From contig NZ_JAUTAJ010000004.1 in the NCBI RefSeq assembly GCF_030818485.1, positions 620,001 to 684,000 on the forward strand: 64,000 nt of DNA, written 5' to 3'. The position numbers and the translations under genes are program-made. Source of the DNA: Pseudoroseomonas cervicalis. GTDB lineage: Bacteria > Pseudomonadota > Alphaproteobacteria > Acetobacterales > Acetobacteraceae. Position 1 is the stretch's first letter. Each line of letters begins with the position of its first letter. Below the pieces are notes generated by a model that did no database searches, was not told the DNA's origin, and saw only the letters and a list, made by a program, of their open reading frames with translations. Below, piece by piece: positions 47,215 to 58,439 of this stretch.

Positions 47215-48189
47215 TCAATCGGGGCGGATCTGCGCCTCGCTCACCAGGCTGGCATAGCGCGCCGTCTCCGCCGCCACGAAGCGGCGGGAGTCCTCGAGGC
47301 CGAGGCCGCTGAGGCTGAAGCCCAGCTCGCCCGCCCGCCGCACCAGCCCGGGCTCGGTCAGGCTGGCGCGGAGATCGGCGGAGAGCCGCTCGGCCAGCGG
47401 CGCCGGCAGCCCGGCCGGCGCCTGGATGGCGGTCCAGCTGGTGATGGCGAGGCCGGGCGCGCCCAGCTCGGCGGTGGTCGGCACCGCAGGCAGCAGCGGG
47501 TGGCGCGCCGGCCCGGTCACCGCAAGGGCGCGCAGCCGGCCGGCCTGAATCTGCGGCAGGCATTCCGGCAAATTCGACACCACGAGATCGATATTGCCGG
47601 CCACCAGATCGGTGATCGAGGGCGCGCCGCCGCGATAGGGCGCGTGCTGCAGCGCCTCGCCCGCGCCGGCGGCGCGGCGCAGCAATTCCAGCCCGATATG
47701 CGGCGGCGTGCCGGTGCCGGAGGAGCCGCCATTGAGCCGCTGCCGCCGCGCCGCCTCGAGCAGGGCGGGCAGGTCCTGCCAGGGCGCCTCGGCGCGCACC
47801 ACCACCACCAGCGGCAGCGAGCCGAGCACGCTGAGCGTCGTCAGGTCCTTCAGGAAGTCATAGGGCGCCTGCGGGAAGAGCGAGGCGTTGATCGCATGCG
47901 CCAGGGTGATGGCGAGCAAAGTGTGCCCGTCCGGCGGCGCCTTGGCGGCGAGATCGGCGCCGAGCAGGGCGTTGCCGCCCGGCCGGTTCTCCACCAGCAC
48001 CGGCCGGCCCCAGCCCTCCTGCAGCCGCTGGGCGACCAGGCGGGCGATCAGGTCGGTCTGGCCGGCCGGGGTGAAGGGCACGATCAGCCGCACATTGCGC
48101 TCGGGGAAGCCGCTGGCGCGGGCGGCGCCGGGCAGCAGCAGGGCGGCGCCGGCGAGCAGGGCGCGGCGGGTGGGGGCGGGGAAGGGCAT
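47215..48189 (-). CDS. Bug-type tripartite tricarboxylate receptor, second copy
   Basis: A 324-residue periplasmic substrate-binding protein of the Bug/TctC family. The signal (TRRALLAGAALLLPGAARA) has a Tat-like twin Arg. The conserved RLIVPFTPAGQTDLIARL and PGGNALLGADLAAK follow. These proteins bind dicarboxylates, amides or aromatic acids for TTT transporters, but no TctA/TctB membrane genes lie nearby, so it is an orphan. It follows the first Bug gene by 24 nt, and both run away from the monooxygenase gene. Confidence 0.9.
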   Translation of the reverse strand: MPFPAPTRRALLAGAALLLPGAARASGFPERNVRLIVPFTPAGQTDLIARLVAQRLQEGWGRPVLVENRPGGNALLGADLAAKAPPDGHTLLAITLAHAINASLFPQAPYDFLKDLTTLSVLGSLPLVVVVRAEAPWQDLPALLEAARRQRLNGGSSGTGTPPHIGLELLRRAAGAGEALQHAPYRGGAPSITDLVAGNIDLVVSNLPECLPQIQAGRLRALAVTGPARHPLLPAVPTTAELGAPGLAITSWTAIQAPAGLPAPLAERLSADLRASLTEPGLVRRAGELGFSLSGLGLEDSRRFVAAETARYASLVSEAQIRPD

Positions 48190-48213
48190 GGGCCGGGTTC
48201 CTGTCGGGCGGGG

Positions 48214-49314
48214 TCAGTCGAGCCGGGCGCCGGCGAGGCGCACGATCTCCGGCCAGCGCGCCACATCGGCGGCGAGGCGGGCGGCCAGCGCCTGCGGCGT
48301 GCCCGGGCTGGGCTCGAAGCCCTGCTCCAGCAGCGGCGCCGCGATCTCGGCCAGGCCCAGGAGGCGCGTCACCTCGGCATTCAGCCGGTCGATGATGGCG
48401 GGATCGGTGCCGGCCGGGGCCAGCAGCCCCTGCCAGGAGACGATCTCGAAGCCGGGCAGCCCGCTCTCGATCGCGGTCGGCACCGCGGGCAGGGCACGGG
48501 CGCGCGCCGCGGTGGTGACCAGCAGCGGCCGCAGCCGGCCATCGCGGACATGGCCGGTGGCGGCCGGCAGGGTGAGGAAGACGGCGTCGATATGCCCGGC
48601 GATCAGGTCCTGCAGCGCCGGCCCGCCGCCGCGATAGGGCGCATGCGCCCATTCCGCGCCGGTGCGGGATTTCAGCAGCTCGGCCGCCAGATGGCCGATG
48701 CTGCCATTGCCGGGCGAGCCCAGGGTGAGGGCGCTGCGGCGCGACAGGGCGACGAACTCCTCCAGCGTCGCGGCGGCGAGGCCGGGCCGCACCACCAGCA
48801 GCTGGGCGGTGCTGACCGTCTGCAGGATCGGCGCGAAATCGCGCAGCGGGTCGTAGCCGGGGCGGGGGTAGATCGCCGGGTTGATCGCCAGGCTGTCCCA
48901 GCCGACCAGCAGGGTGTGGCCGTCCGGCCGGGCGCGGGCGACCAGCTCGAAGGCGATGTTGCCGCCGGCGCCGGCATGGTTCTCCACCACCACCGTCTGG
49001 CCCAGCCTGGCCTGCAGATGGCGGGCCAGCAGCCGCGCCAGCGGGTCGAGGCTGCCGCCCGGCGCCACCGGCACGATCAGGCGCAGCGGCCGCTCCGGCC
49101 AGCCGGCGCCCTGCTGCGCCAGGGCGCGGCCGCGCGGCGCGAGCAAGGCCAGCGCCGCCAGGGCCGCGCCGGCGCCGAGCAGGCGGCGGCGGCCGGGCGC
49201 GCCCGCGCCCGGTGCCGCGGGCGCTCGCTCCCCGGGTTGGTCCATCGGAAGACCAAGGGCGGAGGCAGGGGAGGCCGCATCAGGGGCCGCGCGGGCGGCC
49301 GGGGCGGGGGGCAT
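48214..49314 (-). CDS. Bug-type tripartite tricarboxylate receptor, first copy
   Basis: A 366-residue Bug-family binding protein. The start at 49314 has AAGGAG 6 nt upstream, giving an unusually long ~40-residue lead before the twin-Arg signal (GRRRLLGAGAALAALALLAP); ATG 49245 is an alternative with a normal lead. The mature protein has LRLIVPVAPGGSLDPLARL and GHAGAGGNIAFEL-like motifs (written AGAGGNIAFELVARA). It shares only the family pattern with its neighbour. The two may scavenge related organic or sulfonate compounds, an inference from the adjoining monooxygenase. Confidence 0.88.
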   Translation of the reverse strand: MPPAPAARAAPDAASPASALGLPMDQPGERAPAAPGAGAPGRRRLLGAGAALAALALLAPRGRALAQQGAGWPERPLRLIVPVAPGGSLDPLARLLARHLQARLGQTVVVENHAGAGGNIAFELVARARPDGHTLLVGWDSLAINPAIYPRPGYDPLRDFAPILQTVSTAQLLVVRPGLAAATLEEFVALSRRSALTLGSPGNGSIGHLAAELLKSRTGAEWAHAPYRGGGPALQDLIAGHIDAVFLTLPAATGHVRDGRLRPLLVTTAARARALPAVPTAIESGLPGFEIVSWQGLLAPAGTDPAIIDRLNAEVTRLLGLAEIAAPLLEQGFEPSPGTPQALAARLAADVARWPEIVRLAGARLD

Positions 49315-49538
49315 GGGCGGCTCCTTTTCACGAATTCATTTGCTGACATAATTGAAATACGAATCAAAAACGCATTGCAAATGATTCCACGCCACGTTTC
49401 GATGGCCGCCGGCCCCGCCGGTGTCCGCCGCCGGCCGGCCCTGCCCAGCGACGATCCGTGGAGAGCCGGCTGCATGATGCGAGCGAAACCCGAACGCCCT
49501 TCCGCCGCAGGCCGCGCTGCCGCGCCGCGCCGCAGGGG
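49315..49538. promoter_or_regulatory. AT-rich divergent control region, Bug/monooxygenase
   Basis: Bases about 49325-49388 are strikingly AT-rich for this genome. They contain an inverted repeat CATTTGC (49337-49343) and GCAAATG (49377-49383) 33 nt apart, plus GAATTC and ATAATTGAAATA runs. This is the natural site for promoters of the leftward Bug genes and the rightward monooxygenase. Confidence 0.5.
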
Positions 49539-50909
49539 ATGCCGCGCGTGACCCGCCGGCTGCATCTCAACCTGTTCATCCATGGCCGCGGCCATCACGA
49601 GGCCGCCTGGCGGCACCCCGCCGCCACCGCCCGGGCGCTGACCGACCCCGCCTATTATCTGGAGCTGGCCCGGCAGGCGGAGGCCGCCTGCTTCGACGCC
49701 GTCTTCTTCGCCGACCACCTGGTGCTGCTGCCGAGCGAGATCGCCCATTCCGTGCAGGGCGGGCTGGAGCCGCTGACCCTGCTCGGCGCGCTGGCCGCCG
49801 GCACGCGGCGCATCGGGCTGATCGCCACCGCCTCCACCAGCTATACCGAGCCCTTCAACCTGGCCCGGCAATTCGCCTCGCTCGACCATATCAGCGGCGG
49901 CCGGGTGGGCTGGAACATCGTCACCAGCTGGCTCGCCGCCGCCTCGCGCAATTTCGGCCGTGAGGCGCCGCTCGAGCTGGAGGCGCGCTACGCCCAGGCC
50001 GAGGAGTTCCTGGCCGTCGCCACCAAGCTGTGGGACAGCTGGGCGCGCGACGCCGTGCTGGACGACCGCGCCGGCGGCCGCTTCGCGCAGCCCGGGCGGG
50101 TGCGCCGCTTTGGCCATGCCGGCGCGCATTACCGGGTGGAGGGGCCGCTGAACGTGCCGGCCGGGCCGCAGGGCCGCCCGGTGCTGGTGCAGGCCGGCTC
50201 CTCGGCCACCGGCAAGCGCTTCGCCGCCGGCCATGCCGAGCTGGTCTTCACCGCGCATCTGGAAAAGCCGGCGGCGGTGGCCTTCCGCCAGGAGCTGCGC
50301 GGCCTGGCGGCCGGGCTCGGCCGCGATGCCGACGCGCTGCGGGTGCTGCCCGGCCTGGGCGCTGCGATCGGCGGCACCGAGGCGGAGGCGCAGCGCCTGT
50401 GGGACGAGCTGAACGAGATGGTGGCGCCGAGCGTCGGGCTGGAGCGGCTCTCGGCCCGCTTCGGCGGGCATGATTTCTCGCATCTGCCGCTCGACCGGCC
50501 GCTCTCCGTGGCGGATTTCCCGCCCCCCGGCGCGGTGCAGGCGGCGCGCAGCCGGGCCGAGGTGATCACCGAGCTGGTGGCGCGCGAGCGGCCCAGCCTG
50601 CGCGCCCTGCTGCACCGGCTGGCCGCGGCGCGCGGCCACTACACCATGGCCGGCACGCCCGAGCAGGTGGCCGATGTGATGGAGGATTGGTTCCGCTCCG
50701 GCGCCGCCGATGGCTTCAACATCATGCCCCCGGTGCTGCCGGCGCAATTCACCGCCTTCACCGAGGCGGTGGTGCCGATCCTGCGGCGCCGCGGCCTGTT
50801 CCGGGAGGAGTACGAAGCCGCCACGCTGCGCGGCCATCTCGGCCTGCCGCCGGCGCCCAACCAGTTCTTCGACGCGGCGCCGGCCGGCGCGGCGGTGCCG
50901 GCGGGCTGA
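49539..50909 (+). CDS. NtaA/SnaA/DszA family flavin monooxygenase
   Basis: A 456-residue LLM-superfamily monooxygenase of the NtaA-SnaA-DszA (SoxA) branch that uses FMNH2 from a separate reductase. The N-terminal RRLHLNLFIHGRGHHEAAWR and FDAVFFADHL, and the middle GGRVGWNIVTSW, are typical. Members open nitrilotriacetate, pristinamycin or dibenzothiophene sulfone. Location beside sulfur assimilation genes fits organosulfur scavenging, which is inference. No dedicated flavin reductase is seen. The ATG at 49539 is preferred over an upstream extension; GTG 49548 is also possible. Confidence 0.88.
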   Translation: MPRVTRRLHLNLFIHGRGHHEAAWRHPAATARALTDPAYYLELARQAEAACFDAVFFADHLVLLPSEIAHSVQGGLEPLTLLGALAAGTRRIGLIATASTSYTEPFNLARQFASLDHISGGRVGWNIVTSWLAAASRNFGREAPLELEARYAQAEEFLAVATKLWDSWARDAVLDDRAGGRFAQPGRVRRFGHAGAHYRVEGPLNVPAGPQGRPVLVQAGSSATGKRFAAGHAELVFTAHLEKPAAVAFRQELRGLAAGLGRDADALRVLPGLGAAIGGTEAEAQRLWDELNEMVAPSVGLERLSARFGGHDFSHLPLDRPLSVADFPPPGAVQAARSRAEVITELVARERPSLRALLHRLAAARGHYTMAGTPEQVADVMEDWFRSGAADGFNIMPPVLPAQFTAFTEAVVPILRRRGLFREEYEAATLRGHLGLPPAPNQFFDAAPAGAAVPAG

Positions 50910-51109
50910 GGCGGCCGCCGCGCTGGCCGGGCGGTGCGGGTGGCGGGTGGCGGGTGGCGCCGCGCCGGGGGGCCGCCTCCACAACGGCACCGCGGCCGAT
51001 CCCTGTCACGGTTTGCGGCTGCCGCCGCGCGGTGGAAGGCGTCTGGAGGGATGCGCGGGGCCGCGGCGCGCGCGGCGTCCGCCGGATCCGCCTGGGCTCG
51101 GGCGGCGGC

Positions 51110-51247
51110 TCAGGCCCGCGCCAGCCAGGGCAGGCAGGCGGCCAGGCCGATCAGCCCGAGGCTGAGCGCGGCGGCCAGCCACAGCTCCAATTCGCGGTCG
51201 CCGCGCCAGCGCCGCAGCCGCTGCCGCCACAGCAGGGCCGGGCGCAT
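51110..51247 (-). CDS. 45-residue single-helix membrane protein after cysI
   Basis: A small open frame begins 3 nt after the cysI stop: MRPALLWRQRLRRWRGDREL, then ELWLAAALSLGLIGLAA and CLPWLARA. It has a basic N-terminus and one hydrophobic helix, ending in TGA at 51110-51112. The tight spacing suggests coupling to cysI. It might anchor or assist the sulfite reductase or its electron donor, but this is inference. The adjoining 200 bp (50910-51109) hold nothing else I can support. Confidence 0.5.
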   Translation of the reverse strand: MRPALLWRQRLRRWRGDRELELWLAAALSLGLIGLAACLPWLARA

Positions 51248-51250
51248 GGC

Positions 51251-52939
51251 TCAGCCCACCAGCGCGGCGCCGAGCAGCGCCTGCAGCGCCGCCTGGCCAT
51301 GGCGCTGGCAGAAGGCGCCGAAATCCTCCGCCCCCTGGCGCTGCGCCGCCCAGGCGGCCAGGGCCGGCTCCAGCGTCGCCGCGATCGCCTCCAGCCGGAC
51401 CTTGTCGGCCACCGGGAAGGACAGGCGGGTGCCTTCGAAATCGCCGCCGAGATAGAGCACATAGAGGCCGGGCGCCCGCCCGACCACGCCGATCTCGCCG
51501 CCATAGGGCCGGGCGCAGCCATTCGGGCAGCCGGTGATGCGCAGGCTCAGCCGCTCCTCCCGCAGCCCGTGCCGGGCCAGCACCTGCTCGAGATCGTCGA
51601 CGATGCGCTGCCGCACCCGCTCCCCCTCGGCCAGCGCCTGGCCGCAGCTGGGCAGGGCGACGCAGGCCAGGGTCCAGCGGGCCAGCGGCGTGAGGTCGCC
51701 GGCCAGGGCCAGCCCGGCCTCGCGCAGCATGGCCTCCAGCGCGGCGCGGTCGGCGGCGGCGATGTTGGTCAGCAGCAGGTCCTGCTGCGGCGTCACCACC
51801 GGGTCGGCGCCGAAGCGGGCGATGGCGTCGCGCAGGCTGCGCCGCAGCGCGCCGCCGATGCGCCCGGCCGGGATCGGCAGGCCGATCCACCAGCGGCCAT
51901 CGCCCTGCGGGTGCCAGCCGAGCAGCTCCGGCACCGCCAGCGCCGGCAGCGGCCCGGGCTCGGCCAGGGGGCGGCCGAGATCCGCCGCCAGCCATTGCCG
52001 CACCCAGTCGACGCCGCGCTCGGCCACCAGGTATTTCAGCCGCGCATGCTTGCGGTCGCTGCGGTCGCCATGGTCGCGGGCCAGGCGGACCGCGGCCTGC
52101 GCCAGCTCCAGCACCTCGTCCGGCCCGATGCGGGCGATCGGGTCGGCCAGGCGCGGATAGGTGGCGGGCTTGTTGTGGGTCATGCCCATGCCGCCGCCCA
52201 GGGTGACGATCCAGCCGGCGAGCCGGCCCTCCTCCACCACAGCGAGGAAGCCCAGATCATTGGTCAGCAGGTCGGGCGTGTTGTCGCCGGGATGGGCGAG
52301 GGCGATCTTGAATTTCCGCGGCAGGTAGGTGGGGCCGTAGAGCGGCTCCTCCTCCGGCCCCTCATTCTGCTCGGGCGCCTCGTCCAGGAAGATCTGGTGA
52401 TGCGCCCGGCTGCGCGGCAGCAGGGCGGAGGAGAGGCGCACCGCCTCGGCCTCCAGCCGCGCATGCAGCGCGTCGCGCCGCGGCGCCGGGCTGGTGACGA
52501 CATTGCGCACCACATCGCCGCAGGCGGCCAGGGTGGTCATCAGCGCCTGGTTGATGCCGGCGATCAGCGGCTTGACCGCGCCGCGCGCGACGCCGTGGAA
52601 CTGGATGCCCTGCCGCGTGGTCAGCCGCAGCGTGGCGTCGCCATACCGGTCGGCCAGCGCGTCCAGCGCCAGCCATTGCGCCGTGCTCAGCCGGCCCGCC
52701 GGGCAGCGGACGCGGACCATGAAGCCCCATTCCTTGTCCAGCCCGGCCTGCTTGCGCGGCGTCGCGCTGTCGCGGTCATACTGCTCATAGGTGCCGTGGA
52801 ATTTCAGCAGGGTGTAGGTTTCCTCGGAAACCCCGCCCTGACTCGCCTCCGCCGCCAGCTCGGCGCCGATATGGCCGCGCAGCCCCTGGCTTTCGGATTT
52901 GATCTGCTCGGCGCCGGAGGGCTTCGGTGAGGCGGCCAT
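51251..52939 (-). CDS. cysI: Siroheme-dependent nitrite/sulfite reductase, CysI-like
   Basis: A 562-residue hemoprotein that reduces sulfite to sulfide in six electrons. The two-repeat fold carries the siroheme/4Fe-4S ligands CVALPSCGQ and CPNGCARPYGGEIG (C-x5-C and C-x3-C). RLTTRQGIQFHG is the siroheme-binding loop. No flavoprotein CysJ gene is present, so ferredoxin or another donor is likely. Context (cysH, cysD, cysNC, cysG divergent) favours sulfite over nitrite. Its start is at ATG 52939; the frame extends 14 codons upstream. A 45-residue membrane protein follows. Confidence 0.93.
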   Translation of the reverse strand: MAASPKPSGAEQIKSESQGLRGHIGAELAAEASQGGVSEETYTLLKFHGTYEQYDRDSATPRKQAGLDKEWGFMVRVRCPAGRLSTAQWLALDALADRYGDATLRLTTRQGIQFHGVARGAVKPLIAGINQALMTTLAACGDVVRNVVTSPAPRRDALHARLEAEAVRLSSALLPRSRAHHQIFLDEAPEQNEGPEEEPLYGPTYLPRKFKIALAHPGDNTPDLLTNDLGFLAVVEEGRLAGWIVTLGGGMGMTHNKPATYPRLADPIARIGPDEVLELAQAAVRLARDHGDRSDRKHARLKYLVAERGVDWVRQWLAADLGRPLAEPGPLPALAVPELLGWHPQGDGRWWIGLPIPAGRIGGALRRSLRDAIARFGADPVVTPQQDLLLTNIAAADRAALEAMLREAGLALAGDLTPLARWTLACVALPSCGQALAEGERVRQRIVDDLEQVLARHGLREERLSLRITGCPNGCARPYGGEIGVVGRAPGLYVLYLGGDFEGTRLSFPVADKVRLEAIAATLEPALAAWAAQRQGAEDFGAFCQRHGQAALQALLGAALVG

Positions 52940-53165
52940 GCTGCATCCGCTGATCTGGATTCGAGGAATTCCAATTAGCACGATTTAGAAGTGTGTATAC
53001 CGGGATTCAGCATACCGATTCGCAGAGAGAAAAGGCAAAGGCCCGGCTGGCGCGGCGTTGCCGGCCGACAACGCGGCGCGCCGAAACGCTTTTAGTGCAT
53101 ATTTTGTGGTTGAATTTTTAATTCACCAGACAAAAAGTTTGATCGCCGCCGACCGGGATCCCGCC
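52940..53165. promoter_or_regulatory. AT-rich divergent cys control region
   Basis: The 226-bp gap between cysI and cysH is much more AT-rich than the genes. It contains direct repeats ATACCGGGATTC (52997-53008) and ATACCGATTC (53012-53021), a GGAATTCC palindrome (52965-52972) and an inverted repeat TGAATT-TTT-AATTCA (53111-53125). These are candidate binding sites for the regulator of sulfate assimilation. No regulator gene lies nearby. Confidence 0.55.
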
Positions 53166-53930
53166 ATGCCCGACGCCCTTGCCACCGCTGCCAGCCCGCC
53201 CCCCGCCGCCGTCCGGCGGGCGGCCGAGATCGAGGCGGCGCTGCAGCGCCGCGGCACGGCCGAGGGGCTGGCCTGGCTGGCCACCCGCTTCCGCGGCGAG
53301 CTGGCCCTGGTCTCCTCCTTCGGCGCCGAGGCCGCGGTGCTGCTGCATCTGGCCGCCCGCGCCGATCCGGCCATTCCCGTGCTGTTCCTCGACACCGGCA
53401 AGCTGTTCCCCGAGACGCTGGCCTATCGCGACCGGCTCGCCGCCCGGCTCGGCCTGCGCGACCTGCGCAGCCTGCGCCCCGAGGCGGCCGCGCTGGCCGG
53501 GCAGGACCCGCTGGGCGGGCTCTGGGCCAGCGATGCGGATCGCTGCTGCGCGCTGCGCAAGGTGGCGCCGCTGCGCGCGGCGCTGCGCGGCTTCACCGTC
53601 TGGCTGAACGGGCGCAAGCGCTTCCACGCCGCCGGCCGCGTGGCGCTGCGCCTGGCCGAGGCGACGCCGGAGGGCCAGGTCAGCGTGGCGCCACTGGCCG
53701 GCTGGGGCGCCGCCGGCATCGCCGCCTATCTGCGCCGCCACGACCTGCCGCCGCACCCGCTGCTGGCGCGCGGTTTTCCCTCGATCGGCTGCCAGCCCTG
53801 TACCAGCCGCGCCGCGCCCGGCGAGCCGCCGCGGGCCGGGCGCTGGCGTGGCCAGGACAAGACCGAATGCGGCATCCACCGCCCCGCGCCGCCGCGGGAG
53901 ACCAGCCCGATGCAGAAAGACCCCCTGTGA
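53166..53930 (+). CDS. cysH: Iron-sulfur APS reductase CysH
   Basis: A 254-residue enzyme that reduces adenylylsulfate to sulfite. The Cys pair at residues 127-128 (DRCCALRK) and the CxxC at 209-212 (GCQPC) mark the 4Fe-4S APS-reductase branch rather than PAPS-specific CysH. The catalytic Cys is residue 235 (ECGIH). The ATG at 53166 is preferred; an open frame runs 36 codons upstream through the AT-rich control region. The stop overlaps cysD by one base (TGATG). Confidence 0.93.
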   Translation: MPDALATAASPPPAAVRRAAEIEAALQRRGTAEGLAWLATRFRGELALVSSFGAEAAVLLHLAARADPAIPVLFLDTGKLFPETLAYRDRLAARLGLRDLRSLRPEAAALAGQDPLGGLWASDADRCCALRKVAPLRAALRGFTVWLNGRKRFHAAGRVALRLAEATPEGQVSVAPLAGWGAAGIAAYLRRHDLPPHPLLARGFPSIGCQPCTSRAAPGEPPRAGRWRGQDKTECGIHRPAPPRETSPMQKDPL

Positions 53931-54720
53931 TGGACGATCTGGACCAGCTCGAAGCCGAGAGCATCTACATCCTGCGCGAGGCCTATAGCCGCATCCGACC
54001 CCTGGCGCTGCTCTGGTCGCTCGGCAAGGATTCCAACGTGATGATCTGGCTGGCCAAGAAGGCCTTCCTCGGCCGCGTGCCGTTTCCCGTGGTGCATCTC
54101 GACACCGGGCTGGAATTCCCCGAGGTCTATGATTTCCGCGACCGCTATGCGCGCGAATGGCAGCTGACGCTGATCGACGATGCCTGCCCGCCGATCGAGG
54201 CGGTCGACGCCGCGCTGCCGCCGGCCTCGCGCCTGGCGGCGCGCAAATCGCACGGGCTGCAGCAGGCGGTGGCGCGCTACGGCTTCCGCGGGCTGATCGC
54301 CGGCATCCGCCGCGACGAGCAGGCGACGCGCGCCAAGGAACGCGTCTTCTCGCCGCGCGGCGAGGACAATGCCTGGGATGTGCGCGAGCAGCCGCCGGAG
54401 CTGTGGAACCTGTTCAACCTGGACTTCCCGCCGGGCACGCATCTGCGCGTGCACCCGCTGCTGCACTGGACCGAGATCGATGTGTGGCGCTACATCGAAC
54501 GCGAGGGCATCCCGGTCTGCCCGCTCTATTTCGCGCAGCAGGGGCGGCGCTACCGCTCGCTCGGCGAGATCGGCATCACCTTCCCGATCGACAGCCACGC
54601 CGCCGACATCCCCGCCATCGTCGCCGAGCTGCGCGCCACGCGCGCGCCGGAGCGCGCCGGGCGGGCGATGGACCATGAGGGCGAGGACGCCTTCGAGCGG
54701 CTGCGCGCCGGCGGCTATCT

Positions 54721-54724
<4 letters not shown>
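53930..54724 (+). CDS. cysD: Sulfate adenylyltransferase subunit 2, CysD
   Basis: A 264-residue PP-loop ATPase that, with the CysN GTPase, makes APS from sulfate and ATP. The PP-loop [17 protein letters not shown] is near residue 28, and the [15 protein letters not shown] and [12 protein letters not shown] motifs follow. It is shorter than the ~300-residue E. coli protein, mainly at the ends. TGATG overlap joins it to cysH, and its stop overlaps the cysNC start as GTGA, so cysH-cysD-cysNC-cysG form one coupled operon. Confidence 0.96.
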
Positions 54725-56627
<1,903 letters not shown>

Positions 56628-56628
<1 letters not shown>

Positions 56629-57971
56629 TGCGGCATTTCCCGATCTTCCTCGACCTGCAGGACCGCGAGGTGCTGCTGCTGGGCGGCGGCGAGGCGCTGG
56701 AGGCCAAGGCCGCGCTGCTGGCCGCGGCCGGTGCCCGGCTGCGCCAGGCCGCGCGCTTCAGCCCGGCGCTGCTGGAGGGCATCGCGCTGGCCTGCGGCGC
56801 CGGCGCGCCGGAGGCGGAGCTGCGCGCCCTGTCCGAGGCCTGCCGCGCCCGCGGCATCCCGGTCAATGTGGTGGACCGGCCGGAGCTCTGCGGCTTCATC
56901 ACCCCGGCGATCATCGACCGCGACCCGGTGACCATCGCCATCGGCACCGGCGGCGCCGCGCCGGTGCTGGCGCGCCTGCTGCGGCAGCGGATCGAGAGCG
57001 TGCTGGCGCCCGGGATCGGGCGGGTGGCGGCGCTGGCGCGGCATTTCCAGCAGGCCATCCGGGCCCGGCTGCCCGATCTGGCCTCGCGGCGCCGCTTCCT
57101 GGACGCCGCGCTGGACGGGCCGGCCGCGCGCCTGGCGGAGGCGGGGCAGGAGGCGGCGGCGCGGGCCGTCTTCGCCGCCGCCCTTGAGGCGGCCGGGACG
57201 GCGCCGCCGGGCAGCGTGCATCTGGTCGGCGCCGGGCCGGGCGCGGCCGATCTGCTGACGCTGCGCGCGCTCCGCCTGCTGGGCGAGGCCGACATCATCG
57301 TGCATGACCGGCTGGTGCCGGAGGCGGTGCTGGACATGGCCCGGCGCGATGCGCGGCGCATCCATGTCGGCAAAGCGCGCGGCCATCACTGCCTGCCGCA
57401 GCCCGAGATCAACGCGCTGCTGATCCGCCTGGCGCGGGAGGGCCACAAGGTGGTGCGGCTGAAGGGCGGCGATCCCTTCGTCTTCGGCCGCGGCGGGGAG
57501 GAGCTGGAGGCGCTGCGCGCGGCCGGCATCGCCTGCGAGGTGGTGCCCGGCATCACCGCCGCCCTGGCCTGCGCTGCCCAGGCCGGCATCCCGCTGACGC
57601 ATCGCGACCATGTGCGCAGCCTGACCCTGGTCACCGGCCATACGCGGGAGGGCAGGCTGGAGGTCGATTTCGTCGCCCTGGCGCGGCCCGGCCAGACCAT
57701 CGCTGTCTATATGGGCGTTACCACGCTGGGCGCGCTGTTCGAGGGCATCACCGCCGCCGGCGGCGATGCGGAGCAGCCGGCCGCCTTCATCGAGAGCGGC
57801 GGCACGCCGCGCCAGCGCGTGCTGCGCGGCAGCTTCGCCGAGGTGGCGCGGCAGGCCCGGGGCTGGGTCGGCGGCGGCCCGGCGCTGCTGATCCTGGGCA
57901 CGGTGTGCGGGCCGGACCCGGCCCGGCCGCCCGCCTCGCGCGCCGCGCCGGCGGCGCTGGCGGAGGCCTGA
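56628..57971 (+). CDS. cysG: Siroheme synthase CysG (trifunctional)
   Basis: A 447-residue protein joining an N-terminal precorrin-2 dehydrogenase/ferrochelatase (GGGEALEAKAALLAAAGA nucleotide-binding segment; about residues 1-200) to a C-terminal uroporphyrinogen-III methyltransferase (from VHLVGAGPGAADLLTLRAL, near 202). It supplies siroheme to the sulfite reductase encoded at the other end of the locus. The start shares one base with the cysNC stop. A hairpin between its stop and the convergent acpS is the probable operon end. Confidence 0.96.
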
Positions 57972-57977
57972 CGCGCC

Positions 57978-57998
57978 GGCCCGGTGGGGCGCCGGGCC
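57978..57998. terminator. Hairpin between convergent cysG and acpS
   Basis: GGCCCGG and CCGGGCC pair around a 7-nt loop in the 28-bp gap between the two stops. It lacks a T-tract but is symmetric, so it can serve both strands. Confidence 0.4.
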
Positions 57999-57999
57999 C

Positions 58000-58410
58000 T
58001 CAGGGCACCAGGCGCACGGCGGAGATGATCACCACCGCCTGGGCATAGGGGTATTCGTCGGTCATGGTCAGGCTGACCTGGGCGCCGAAGCCCATCGGCG
58101 TGATGGCGTCCAGCCGCTTCGCCGCACCCCCGGTCAGCCGCAGCGAGGGCTGGCCGGTGGAGAGGTTCACCACGCCGAGATCGCGCCAGAACACGCCCTG
58201 GCGGAAGCCGGTGCCGAGCGCCTTGCTGGCCGCCTCCTTCGCCGCGTAGCGCTTGGCATAGGTGGCGGCGCGCAGCTTTTCGGTGCGGCTATCGGCCTTG
58301 CGGCGCTCCAGCGGCGTGAAGATGCGCTGCAGGAAGCGCTCGCCATGCCGCTCCAGCACCCGCTCGATGCGGCGGATGTCCACGATGTCGTTGCCGAGGC
58401 CGATGATCAT
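58000..58410 (-). CDS. acpS: Holo-[acyl-carrier-protein] synthase AcpS
   Basis: A 136-residue phosphopantetheinyl transferase that activates acyl carrier protein. The N-terminal [11 protein letters not shown] and the [16 protein letters not shown] segment contain the magnesium-binding Asp and Glu. In many alphaproteobacteria acpS sits beside lepB-rnc-era. Here it follows rel/spoT on the same strand, 29 nt after it. Length is normal. Confidence 0.95.
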   Translation of the reverse strand: MIIGLGNDIVDIRRIERVLERHGERFLQRIFTPLERRKADSRTEKLRAATYAKRYAAKEAASKALGTGFRQGVFWRDLGVVNLSTGQPSLRLTGGAAKRLDAITPMGFGAQVSLTMTDEYPYAQAVVIISAVRLVP

Positions 58411-58439
58411 GTGCGGGCGGGGTCCATCCAGCTTGGCCG

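Noticed and set aside
47060..47257. 65-codon frame after yraN
   Set aside because: Ala/Pro/Arg low-complexity product, no ribosome site, runs into the Bug gene on the opposite strand.
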